Below, piece after piece: positions 33,777-40,014 of a stretch of DNA of 64,000 bases. The position numbers were made by a program, and so were the translations under genes. Source of the stretch: Caldilineales bacterium (lineage in GTDB: Bacteria; Chloroflexota; Anaerolineae; J102); contig JAIBAP010000027.1 of assembly GCA_019695115.1 (NCBI GenBank), positions 1-64,000 on the forward strand. The letters are read 5' to 3'. Position 1 is the stretch's first letter, and each line of letters opens with the position of its first letter. A model generated the notes under the pieces. It saw only the letters and a program-made list of their open reading frames with translations. It searched no databases and was not told the origin of the DNA.

Positions 33777-35169
33777 ATACAACTAACGCCTCCGCCCCTA
33801 CCAGCCGCAGGCCCTCAGCTGCGGCGCGGGCGAGCAGGGCGGGGGTGAAGCCTGATTTGGCGAAGATGGCATACGAGACGGCCGGCCAGCGGCCATCAGG
33901 ATCGACGAGACGCGTTTTGCTCTGCAAGTCTTCGAGCACATCGATCCCAACCGGGTTGATCGACCATTTGCACTCGCCCAGCAGCAGAGCGCCATCGGCA
34001 TCGCTGACTGCAACCACATCCACCTCGGCCGCCCGATCCCACCACGAGCCGACCCGTTCCGGCAGGAAAGCGAGCTGCCCCGACCGCGCCAGGCGCGCGA
34101 CATGGGCTTGGGCCGCTTCTTCAAAAGCGTAGCCAACGAATTGGTCGAAGGTGGGCTGCACACGTTGCGCCAGAACGGCGTCGTCCAGCCCCAGGTCGAG
34201 CGAACCTTGGTGAGGATGAACATAGCGAAACCAGAAGCGCAAGAAGGCGTCGGTGATGCGATAGAGGCCGCGCTTGCTCTTGTCGGGCCGGGTCTCGGTG
34301 GCGGGCACGACGCGTCGCACCAGCCGCAGTTCCTGCAAGATGTCCAGGTAGCGGGCTGTCGTCGCCGCGTCTCCCACCCCGGCTGCCTGGCTGATCTCGT
34401 TTAGCCGCGTCGAGCCGTGAGCGATGGCGCGTAAGATCGAGAAGTAGTTGCGCGGCTCGCGCAGTTCTTCCATCAACAGGAACTGTGGCTCCCGCCGGAG
34501 CGATCCCTGCTTATCCAGAATGTGGGCGCGGATGTTGGCGAAGATATCGAGCTGATCCGAGAATGCCGTCAGATAATAGGGCATCCCGCCCAACACCGCC
34601 CAGGCCTCGATCTGCTGGATGGGTGTGTAGGCGGGGAAGAAGGCGGCAGCGGCGGGAAGCTCCATCGCCTGCAACAGGTAGCTGCCTGTGCGCCGGCCAT
34701 AGAGCGGCGCCTGGTAGCCCAGTATCTCGCGCTCCATCATGCCTACATACGAACCGCACAGGATCAGAAAGACCTGGCTGGAGCGCAGCGCCTCGTCCCA
34801 AACCTTCTGCAACACCGACGGAATGGCTTTATTGCCGCCGATCAAGTAGGTGAATTCGTCCAGCACCACGATGGGGCGGCCCGGCAACTCTGCCAGGGCG
34901 CGGAAAGCCGCCTCCCACGAGGGGAAGGTGAAGCCGGCGGGCGTCTCGGTATGGGTGAAGCGCCAGATCTCCTGGGAGAAGGAAGCGAGCTGGTCGCGAT
35001 CCGAGCTAAGGGTGGCGATGAAGAAGATGTGCGGTTTCCCGGCGCAGAAATAGCGCAGAAGCTCGGTCTTGCCCACCCGCCGCCGCCCGTAAAGGACGAA
35101 CAACTCGCTGCGCCCCGAGCGATGGTGCGCTTCCAGGTTGGCCAATTCGGTTGTGCGGTCGATGAACAT
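33775..35169 (-). CDS. AAA ATPase with DUF234 domain (archaeal-type ATPase)
   Basis: A 464-residue protein. FIDRTTELANLEAHH and Walker A LYGRRRVGKTELL (Lys34), Walker B VVLDEFTYL, sensor LILCGSYVGMM, a winged-helix domain (about 240-300), and a C-terminal DUF234 part with a PD-(D/E)xK-like pattern (AEVDVVAVSDADG, GECKW). These solitary ATPases are found in accessory regions of archaea and bacteria; the role is unknown. Ribosome site GGGAGGG precedes ATG 35169, and a 41-bp near-palindrome lies in its promoter. Confidence 0.88.
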   Translation of the reverse strand: MFIDRTTELANLEAHHRSGRSELFVLYGRRRVGKTELLRYFCAGKPHIFFIATLSSDRDQLASFSQEIWRFTHTETPAGFTFPSWEAAFRALAELPGRPIVVLDEFTYLIGGNKAIPSVLQKVWDEALRSSQVFLILCGSYVGMMEREILGYQAPLYGRRTGSYLLQAMELPAAAAFFPAYTPIQQIEAWAVLGGMPYYLTAFSDQLDIFANIRAHILDKQGSLRREPQFLLMEELREPRNYFSILRAIAHGSTRLNEISQAAGVGDAATTARYLDILQELRLVRRVVPATETRPDKSKRGLYRITDAFLRFWFRYVHPHQGSLDLGLDDAVLAQRVQPTFDQFVGYAFEEAAQAHVARLARSGQLAFLPERVGSWWDRAAEVDVVAVSDADGALLLGECKWSINPVGIDVLEDLQSKTRLVDPDGRWPAVSYAIFAKSGFTPALLARAAAEGLRLVGAEALVV

Positions 35170-35195
35170 GGCGTCGCCCTCCCTGAGTCCAACAA

Positions 35196-35236
35196 AGAAT
35201 ACGAATCGTGATTATTATAATCGCGATTCGTATTCT
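35196..35236 (-). promoter_or_regulatory. 41-bp near-perfect palindrome in the ATPase promoter
   Basis: Arms AGAATACGAATCG (35196-35208) and CGATTCGTATTCT (35224-35236) flank an AT-rich centre holding TATAAT in minus-strand reading, a likely -10. It lies 27 bp upstream of the DUF234 ATPase start. Looks like an operator for a dimeric regulator. Confidence 0.7.
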
Positions 35237-35257
35237 TGCGCCAGGATTGGATAGGGC

Positions 35258-35290
35258 AGGTGCGACGCACTTTGGAAGTGCGTCGCACCT
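35258..35290. repeat. Dispersed GTGCGACGCACTT palindrome, copy 1
   Basis: AGGTGCGACGCACTT / AAGTGCGTCGCACCT around TGG. One of four full copies in the window (also 38184-38218, 43305-43335, 55798-55828). Confidence 0.85.
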
Positions 35291-35318
35291 GACCCTGCCG
35301 GCCTGCCAGGGAGAGGCA

Positions 35319-35347
35319 TTGCTCATCCTCTGGAATGCTGGTAGAAT
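35319..35347 (+). promoter_or_regulatory. Promoter of the 35381 gene
   Basis: TTGCTC (35319-35324), 17 nt, TAGAAT (35342-35347). Ribosome site GAGAGG at 35366-35371 before ATG 35381. Confidence 0.6.
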
Positions 35348-35380
35348 ACAGACCTTCAATCTGGCGAGAGGCCTCGAACG

Positions 35381-35725
35381 ATGATTCTTAGCGACCTTCT
35401 ACTCGATATTTACGCGCTCGAAGACGAGATGCGCGCCTATGAGCGCAAATATGGCGTCCTATCCGAGACGTTCTACGAAGCGTACAGTGCAGGCGAAGAG
35501 CCGCCCGACGCCGCCTGGGTGCGGGATTGGACGGCCTGGGCCAGCGCCTACAAGCTATGGCTGCGCCGTCGCCAGCAATATCAGGCGGCGCTGAAGGCTT
35601 TGCGCGCCAAGACCCAAACGATCTCAGATGGGCGGCTGATTGTGTCGAGGAAGTCAGCGTCCCAATGGCTGCGATTGGGCCAGCAGGGTAGAAATCAAAA
35701 CCTGTTTTTTTACCCAGAGGCTTGA
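35381..35725 (+). CDS. Small helical protein, TA-like, C-terminus replaced
   Basis: A 114-residue protein. The first 75 residues (LEDEMRAYERKYGVLSETFYEAYSAG, WTAWASAYKLWLRRRQQYQ) have the look of small antitoxin-like proteins that precede DUF6516-type toxins. The rest (TQTISDGRLIVSRKSASQ) is different in style and may come from a fusion after a deletion that removed the toxin start. Promoter and ribosome site are good, so it is probably expressed. Function unknown. Confidence 0.55.
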   Translation: MILSDLLLDIYALEDEMRAYERKYGVLSETFYEAYSAGEEPPDAAWVRDWTAWASAYKLWLRRRQQYQAALKALRAKTQTISDGRLIVSRKSASQWLRLGQQGRNQNLFFYPEA

Positions 35726-35729
35726 TGCG

Positions 35730-35963
35730 ATGAGTCACGCCCTCACCCGTGAAATGATCGAAGCCTGGCAGACGGGCTGGCAAGCTGTGGCCGAGATCGA
35801 AGCCGCCGAACGCCGAGCCGAGACCATGGCCGACCGCTGGCAAGAATTGAATATGCTCTACGAATTCGCGTTGGAGATGGGTCTGATCGAAAGAGATCGA
35901 GCGCGCCGGAGCGAGAGCGAATTGACAGTCTATAAACGATGGGGGAGGTTGAAGGAAAATTGA
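35730..35963 (+). CDS. Small hypothetical protein
   Basis: A 77-residue protein with two predicted helices (MIEAWQTGWQAVAEIEAAER, WQELNMLYEFALEMGLIERD) and a basic C-terminus. It follows the previous gene by 4 nt and overlaps the nucleotidyltransferase remnant. Such small helical proteins often precede nucleotidyltransferase genes in TA-like loci. No family recognised. Confidence 0.5.
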   Translation: MSHALTREMIEAWQTGWQAVAEIEAAERRAETMADRWQELNMLYEFALEMGLIERDRARRSESELTVYKRWGRLKEN

Positions 35964-36178
35964 CCAACCCAATCCGCCTGCCCACGCCCGAGGATCTGAT
36001 CATCCTGAAGGCGGTAGCGCACCGTCCCAAGGACTTACTTGATATCCGTACGCTCATCGAAACACATCCGCATCTGGATGTTTCGCGCATCCGGCGCTGG
36101 GTGAAGGAATTTGGCAAGGCGTTGGACAGGCCGGAGCTGTGGAAGGACATTGCACCCTGGTTTGTGAATAAGGTGTAG
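35939..36178 (+). pseudogene. N-terminally truncated nucleotidyltransferase-like gene (copy 2)
   Basis: Encodes only the C-terminal third of a nucleotidyltransferase-like protein (LPTPEDLIILKAVAHRPKD, LLDIRTLIETHP, RRWVKEFGKALD). The catalytic GS...DxD part is absent. Its last 165 bp plus 55 bp of downstream DNA are duplicated at 33560-33776. It could still be translated (79 residues), but not as an enzyme. Confidence 0.7.
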
Positions 36179-36238
36179 AGCACTGCGGAGCAACGAGCGG
36201 CTTGCACGGCGCCGGTCGCTGGGCGTCGTCCCTGCGAG

Positions 36239-36490
36239 TCAAGCAAACTCCAACACCGGAACTGACAGTCGCGGCGCTGTCTGCGGCGGCGCCTGCATCA
36301 GCCGTTCCATCTCGCGCACCACTGCTGCCGAAAAATAGCGTTCTCCGCAGCGGGAACACACCCGCGCGGGGACATGTTCGAAGATGATGTGCTGGCCCAG
36401 CCGATGCCGATAGACGGTAACGTGCTTTTCGGCGGCTCCTAGAGGGGTGTGACAGTATTCGCAGAAATCGCTTGAGTTGTTTTCATCCAT
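36239..36490 (-). CDS. YgiT/MqsA-type zinc finger protein
   Basis: 83 residues if it starts at ATG 36490 (107 if ATG 36562). CEYCHTPLG and VCSRCGERYFSAAVVREMERL are the two CxxC zinc pairs and helix of the YgiT/MqsA N-terminal domain. Such proteins are antitoxins, usually with a DUF4258 or MqsR toxin, but no partner is seen here. The DNA-binding HTH of full MqsA is missing. Confidence 0.75.
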   Translation of the reverse strand: MDENNSSDFCEYCHTPLGAAEKHVTVYRHRLGQHIIFEHVPARVCSRCGERYFSAAVVREMERLMQAPPQTAPRLSVPVLEFA

Positions 36491-36693
36491 TTCGGCGAGG
36501 GCAAGGGTCGAGTATTCGTAGCGGCCCAAGCGAACCGCCCGACGAATCGATGCCTTGCTCATACGACTTGGCCGATGTTCATGGGTGGCAACTCCGTCGC
36601 TCTGACGTGGTATTACGCACGATGGACGCAATTATGGCATAGTGCTTGCGTTCAGCCAAGTGCGGGCGCGGAGCATTGGCGATTGGCGGTGGT

Positions 36694-36735
36694 AGGAAGT
36701 GCGTCGCACTCGAGATAACCTGACTTCAGCAGGTT
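36694..36735. repeat. Half copy of the GTGCGTCGCAC palindrome with CCTG..CAGG hairpin
   Basis: GGAAGTGCGTCGCACTCGAG followed by ACCTGACTTCAGCAGGT. The same pair of motifs in the same order is at 38203-38242 (AAGTGCGTCGCAC then AACCTGCTCTCAGCAGGTT), so the element is composite. Confidence 0.65.
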
Positions 36736-36777
36736 TGCGTTGCATAAGCAGCTCAGGACCATTTCACTGGGTAGTCA

Positions 36778-37059
36778 CTACGCTGGAATACGTCCTGAAC
36801 CACGTTTTTCACTCGTGCCACCACACGTTCGACAATTCCATCCACCTTTCCCGTCACATGCTGGACACCAAGTACTTCCTGATCCTGAACAGCGGGCACA
36901 GCGAGCATAAATGGGTGGCTTTTCAACCAACATGACTCCGTTGCCTGTGCCATTGCACAAGGTACAACGCACGTCGCCAGAACCGCCGCATGGACCGCAA
37001 CGGCTGCCACCCGCTCCATTACATGTTGGGCATATTCTTGTAATAGCCATTATGTGCAT
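36778..37059 (-). CDS. DnaJ-type cysteine-rich zinc finger protein
   Basis: A 93-residue protein made almost only of CxxCxGxG-like repeats: CPTCNGAG, CGPCGGSG, CTLCNGTG, CARCSGSG, CPACDGKG, CRTCGG. This is the pattern of the DnaJ central domain (two zinc sites), without J-domain or substrate-binding domain. ATG 37059 or 37050. It lies downstream of two similar small zinc-ribbon genes on the same strand. A chaperone-like or redox role is possible; nothing proves it. Confidence 0.75.
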   Translation of the reverse strand: MHIMAITRICPTCNGAGGSRCGPCGGSGDVRCTLCNGTGNGVMLVEKPPIYARCARCSGSGSTWCPACDGKGGWNCRTCGGTSEKRGSGRIPA

Positions 37060-37125
37060 CCTTGTGTGTCGTTATTGATGATTGAATACATAAGACTCAT
37101 GAATTTTCATCGCTTTATGTCTATA

Positions 37126-37581
37126 TTAAATAATGTTCGTGGAAACTACACGAATTACTAGATCGACCAAAACTCTAGCATAGATTCGAAGTGTTGGAAA
37201 ATATTGAATAATACTTACTATCTTAGGAGAACCGAAGTAGTAAGATTTAATAAACAGTCTTCCGAAATAGTTGGGCATTAAGCTTTGATCCCGCCATAAT
37301 TGTAACATCGAGACTTGGGGTGAATTGTAGCCATAGAGTTCTGTAGCGATGAAGCATGGCCCTGTCCAGTTTCCAAATTTAGCCGCGCTTATTGTGGTTC
37401 CGCAGTTGGGGCACTGCACTGATCTGATTTCGGACTTGCATGACTGGCAGACAACATGATCATTCCCGTTTTGATCCATCAGTGTCTGCCAGTTGTTGTT
37501 ACGACAGTTTGGGCATGCTGTGAGATGTACCTGTCTTCCACAACCAGCGCCTGGACAAGTTACTGAGGTTTTGATTCCCAT
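37126..37581 (-). CDS. Zinc ribbon protein with CFI-box C-terminal domain
   Basis: A 151-residue protein. Three CxxC pairs (CPGAGC, CPNC, CQSC, CPNC) form zinc ribbons in residues 9-62. The C-terminal part PCFIATELYGYNSPQV, LQLWRDQSLMPNYFGRLF, is the 'CFI-box' C-terminal domain, a conserved but uncharacterised module often attached to unrelated domains. Ribosome site AAAGGAG lies 8-10 nt before ATG 37581. The region is AT-rich relative to the core genome. Confidence 0.8.
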   Translation of the reverse strand: MGIKTSVTCPGAGCGRQVHLTACPNCRNNNWQTLMDQNGNDHVVCQSCKSEIRSVQCPNCGTTISAAKFGNWTGPCFIATELYGYNSPQVSMLQLWRDQSLMPNYFGRLFIKSYYFGSPKIVSIIQYFPTLRIYARVLVDLVIRVVSTNII

Positions 37582-37644
37582 TCTATTGGCTCCTTTGTGA
37601 GTTGATTTTGAAGGTCAACCTGTCCGCATTCATTTTCTCCCTCT

Positions 37645-37791
37645 TCATTTGGAATTGCTGCCCTTCTGCCTGGCAGCAAGCGCCAGCCCAAGCGCCGCCC
37701 CGGCTACTTCGGCGCCAGTGGCTTCTTGTCTGACAACGGTTCGTTCTTCGCCAAAGAAACTGGTTTCGTTTTTGACGACGTACTTCGGCAT
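37645..37791 (-). CDS. Small 48-residue protein
   Basis: MPKYVVKNETSFFGEERTVV ... EVAGAALGLALAARQKGSN. A good ribosome site (GAAGGAG) precedes ATG 37791 by about 8 nt. The Ala/Gly-rich hydrophobic segment EVAGAALGLALAA could be a short membrane or glycine-zipper helix. It precedes the CFI-box gene by 63 bp on the same strand. No family recognised. Confidence 0.55.
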   Translation of the reverse strand: MPKYVVKNETSFFGEERTVVRQEATGAEVAGAALGLALAARQKGSNSK

Positions 37792-38183
37792 TTTGCACGC
37801 TCCTTCACTGTCTGCGGGATAGGACTAGCCAAATGCGACACGCCCGGAGCCGCTGTGGTTCAAGCCACCGTAGCTGATGTGTCGCACCTGAATGGGTTCG
37901 ACTGCTCCCCTCACACACTCGCCCCGACTCTCCATCCCCCACAGCCCCGCTATGAACAAAGATTCAACAAGCGGCAAGAAGTCAACACTTTTGGTTAACT
38001 CTTGCTTCGTATAGTTAACAGGGGGGGGGGGGTAAGACACCATTTTTCTCATTCGAGCGTATATGTAACACCATGCCAACCGATGGCTGCACCTGTTTGT
38101 TGCTCGAGGCGCGTGTCGCCGGAGGTGAATGGAAATCTATCACAGGCGGAATGGGGCGTCAAATTGTGCCATCAGGTGTCTCT
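37792..38183. other. Intergenic region with no gene seen
   Basis: Upstream of the small-protein operon. TGCGACACGCC (37828-37838) and a distant GATGTGTCGCA (37874-37884) are inverted. A run of eleven G at about 38022-38032 lies near TTAACTCTTGCTTCGTATAG. No plausible coding frame was found. Confidence 0.5.
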
Positions 38184-38242
38184 CATGTGCGACGCACTTT
38201 GCAAGTGCGTCGCACATGCAATCGCAACCTGCTCTCAGCAGG
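38184..38242. repeat. Dispersed GTGCGACGCACTT palindrome, copy 2, composite
   Basis: CATGTGCGACGCACTT / AAGTGCGTCGCACATG around TGC, then ACCTGCTCTCAGCAGGT. The outer pairs differ from other copies but still pair. A further hairpin follows (CCCGCCTGCGGG ... CCCCAGGCGGGG, about 38259-38286). No gene between 38243 and 38479. Confidence 0.85.
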
Positions 38243-38479
38243 TTGTGCGCACTACCCGCCTGCGGGTTTCAACCCCAGGCGGGGCCGCGGAGTGGCGCGG
38301 GGTCAGAAAGTAATCCGATCAGCGCGATGTATTTATCCTCCAATTGTCAGCAACAACACACAAACAACCATGATAAGGGAGAAAACTAAGAACGCCACAC
38401 CAAATGACAATATAAGCCCACAACATGCGCCTTCCTGCTCACTCATCGCTCATTCTCCTGTTATGACGATCGATCTGTC

Positions 38480-38740
38480 TCAATCCCACCTTCTCACCCC
38501 CTCGCTGATCCACCCCCGCATCAGCGCTGGCCGATTCTGTTCGGTGGTGCGGTGCCCCCGCCGGTAGTCCTTGTACACATAGTCGAGATCATCCGCTCGC
38601 CAGTGCACTTGGACGACCTCGATGGGGATTTCGCCCAGACTGTTGTGAGGGCCGCTCACTCGCGCATCGAACTTGATCTGGTAGCCCTGCACGCAGACCT
38701 TATCGCCGGAGCGGAGGGAGTTGAATTCAGCGTCGGTCAT
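38480..38740 (-). CDS. Small hypothetical protein (beta-rich)
   Basis: An 86-residue protein. FNSLRSGDKVCVQGYQIKFDA looks like an SH3/KOW-like beta barrel start, then VVQVHWRADDLDYVYKDYRR. Fifth and last gene of a tight minus-strand run of small genes; spacing to the previous gene is 6 nt. No family recognised. Confidence 0.6.
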   Translation of the reverse strand: MTDAEFNSLRSGDKVCVQGYQIKFDARVSGPHNSLGEIPIEVVQVHWRADDLDYVYKDYRRGHRTTEQNRPALMRGWISEGVRRWD

Positions 38741-38746
38741 GGGCTT

Positions 38747-39022
38747 TCACCGCTTTTCCTGCTTCCATTGCTCGAAAACTTCATCGGCGATCTGCTTCGT
38801 CTCGGCCGACATCTGCCAACCGATTTCCTCTGCCCGGCGCTCGGCATCGTCGCGCACGTCCATCACCTTCCATGCGGCTTCTTCGGCCTGGTGGCGCCTC
38901 TCCGGAAACAACGCGCCGACAATCGGGCTGTAATTAGCCCTGGCAGTGTTCAGCGCCCGGCTTGCGATCTCCGCTTCTTGCCGTGCTCGCAGGTATTCCT
39001 TGGCTTGTTCCATTTCGTCCAT
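38747..39022 (-). CDS. Small coiled-coil protein
   Basis: A 91-residue, highly charged, helical protein: EQAKEYLRARQEAEIASRAL, RRHQAEEAAWKVMDVRDDAE. Probably a coiled coil. Lies 20 nt after the previous gene of the small-protein run. No family recognised. Confidence 0.6.
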   Translation of the reverse strand: MDEMEQAKEYLRARQEAEIASRALNTARANYSPIVGALFPERRHQAEEAAWKVMDVRDDAERRAEEIGWQMSAETKQIADEVFEQWKQEKR

Positions 39023-39042
39023 TTCGGTTCGCCTCTCCGTCC

Positions 39043-39357
39043 TTACGCCAACGGTTCGTAAGTTCTGAGAACATCCTGATAACCATTGTCTCGCGCCCAG
39101 GCGTCGAGACGTCGTCTGGCCTCGGTGACAGCGCCATGTCCACCGGGCAATGCCTTCAGTTGGTTCACAATCTCGCGCACAGCCTTGCGCCGCTGCTTGC
39201 GCGTCTCGTCCAGTTCATCGCACATCGCGCTGTATGCTCGCCGATCGACCGTCAAGCTCGATGTTCGAGGGTGCAAGCAATCTTCATACTGTTGGCATGC
39301 CCGGACGAAGTCCTGCATCGCGTCTTCGAGTTCCCATTGCAGGCTGGCGACACTCAT
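39043..39357 (-). CDS. Small helical hypothetical protein
   Basis: A 104-residue helical protein (LQWELEDAMQDFVRACQQYE, CDELDETRKQRRKAVREIVN). Third gene of the small-protein run, 22 nt after the previous stop. No family recognised. Confidence 0.6.
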   Translation of the reverse strand: MSVASLQWELEDAMQDFVRACQQYEDCLHPRTSSLTVDRRAYSAMCDELDETRKQRRKAVREIVNQLKALPGGHGAVTEARRRLDAWARDNGYQDVLRTYEPLA

Positions 39358-39379
39358 CGATGCCTCCTGTCATGGCGAC

Positions 39380-39682
39380 CTACAAGTCGCCGTACGAATC
39401 CTGATTCGAGCGCGCCGGGACACCGGAGACATCCAGTCCGCGGCGCTGCGCTTCTTTGACCAACGATTGCAGACGGCGGGCGTCTTTCTCGTACTCGGCG
39501 ATCTCGTCCTGTCTGGTTTGTGCATCCACCGCCGGGCCGCCCAGGAGCCTGCCTAACACACCCTGGTTACGCTCCATCTGTTGGCTTTCCGCGATCTGCT
39601 TGGCGTCGTAGTCAACATCCCATCTCGCATTGGCGATCGCTACCTTCAAATCTCGATCGGAAAGACTGCTCGGTTGACTCAT
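39380..39682 (-). CDS. Small coiled-coil hypothetical protein
   Basis: A 100-residue protein starting at ATG 39682: SLSDRDLKVAIANARWDVDY, then DEIAEYEKDARRLQSLVKEA. Helical with a GRLLGGP break. Second gene of the run, 46 nt after the zinc ribbon gene. The ribosome site GGAGG (39689-39695 region, read in reverse) supports this start. Confidence 0.62.
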   Translation of the reverse strand: MSQPSSLSDRDLKVAIANARWDVDYDAKQIAESQQMERNQGVLGRLLGGPAVDAQTRQDEIAEYEKDARRLQSLVKEAQRRGLDVSGVPARSNQDSYGDL

Positions 39683-39728
39683 GATTGAACCTCCATGAAA
39701 TTCTGAAGTGCAGGAATGACCTCGGAGA

Positions 39729-39920
39729 CTACTTATACACCCTCCCCACCACCCGATACCGCGACGAACCACAGCGCGGGCAGGCGCGACCGCCATTGCT
39801 GCCGGGGCAACGCCAACAAAAAGAGGTATGGCAGTTGTCGCACTGATAGACTTCCATGTGCGAAGCCCCCCAACCTTCGGGCTTGCTGCCGCAGTTCGGA
39901 CAACTTTGATAGGTTGACAT
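39729..39920 (-). CDS. Small zinc ribbon protein
   Basis: A 63-residue protein with four cysteine pairs: CPNC, CDNC, CWRC, CPRC, that is two zinc ribbons. ATG 39920 follows a GGAGG-type ribosome site. It is the first gene of the five-gene small-protein run and lies 94 bp after the histidine kinase stop. Could be a regulator or an adaptor for nucleic acids. Confidence 0.7.
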   Translation of the reverse strand: MSTYQSCPNCGSKPEGWGASHMEVYQCDNCHTSFCWRCPGSNGGRACPRCGSSRYRVVGRVYK

Positions 39921-40014
39921 CGGGCCTCCAGGATGAAACAGGAAGAGGACAGCAGGTTCGTCGATGATGCTAATCGTTGATCAAAGGAACGAACGATGCT
40001 AGGGGGAAAACCCC

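Noticed and set aside
36753-37019. 88-codon frame overlapping the DnaJ-type zinc finger gene
   Set aside because: The overlapping frame shows six regular CxxCxGxG repeats, which cannot be chance, so this one is the shadow.
37583-37798. 71-codon minus-strand frame
   Set aside because: Arg/Cys-rich with no motif; the 48-codon frame in the same place has a good ribosome site and natural composition.
37825-38079. 84-codon minus-strand frame
   Set aside because: Crosses the G-run and repeat hairpin and has no ribosome site or known pattern.
38002-38567. Plus-strand frames across the palindrome
   Set aside because: They translate the dispersed palindrome (MRRTLQVRRT) as at 43306 and 55799, so they are repeat artefacts.
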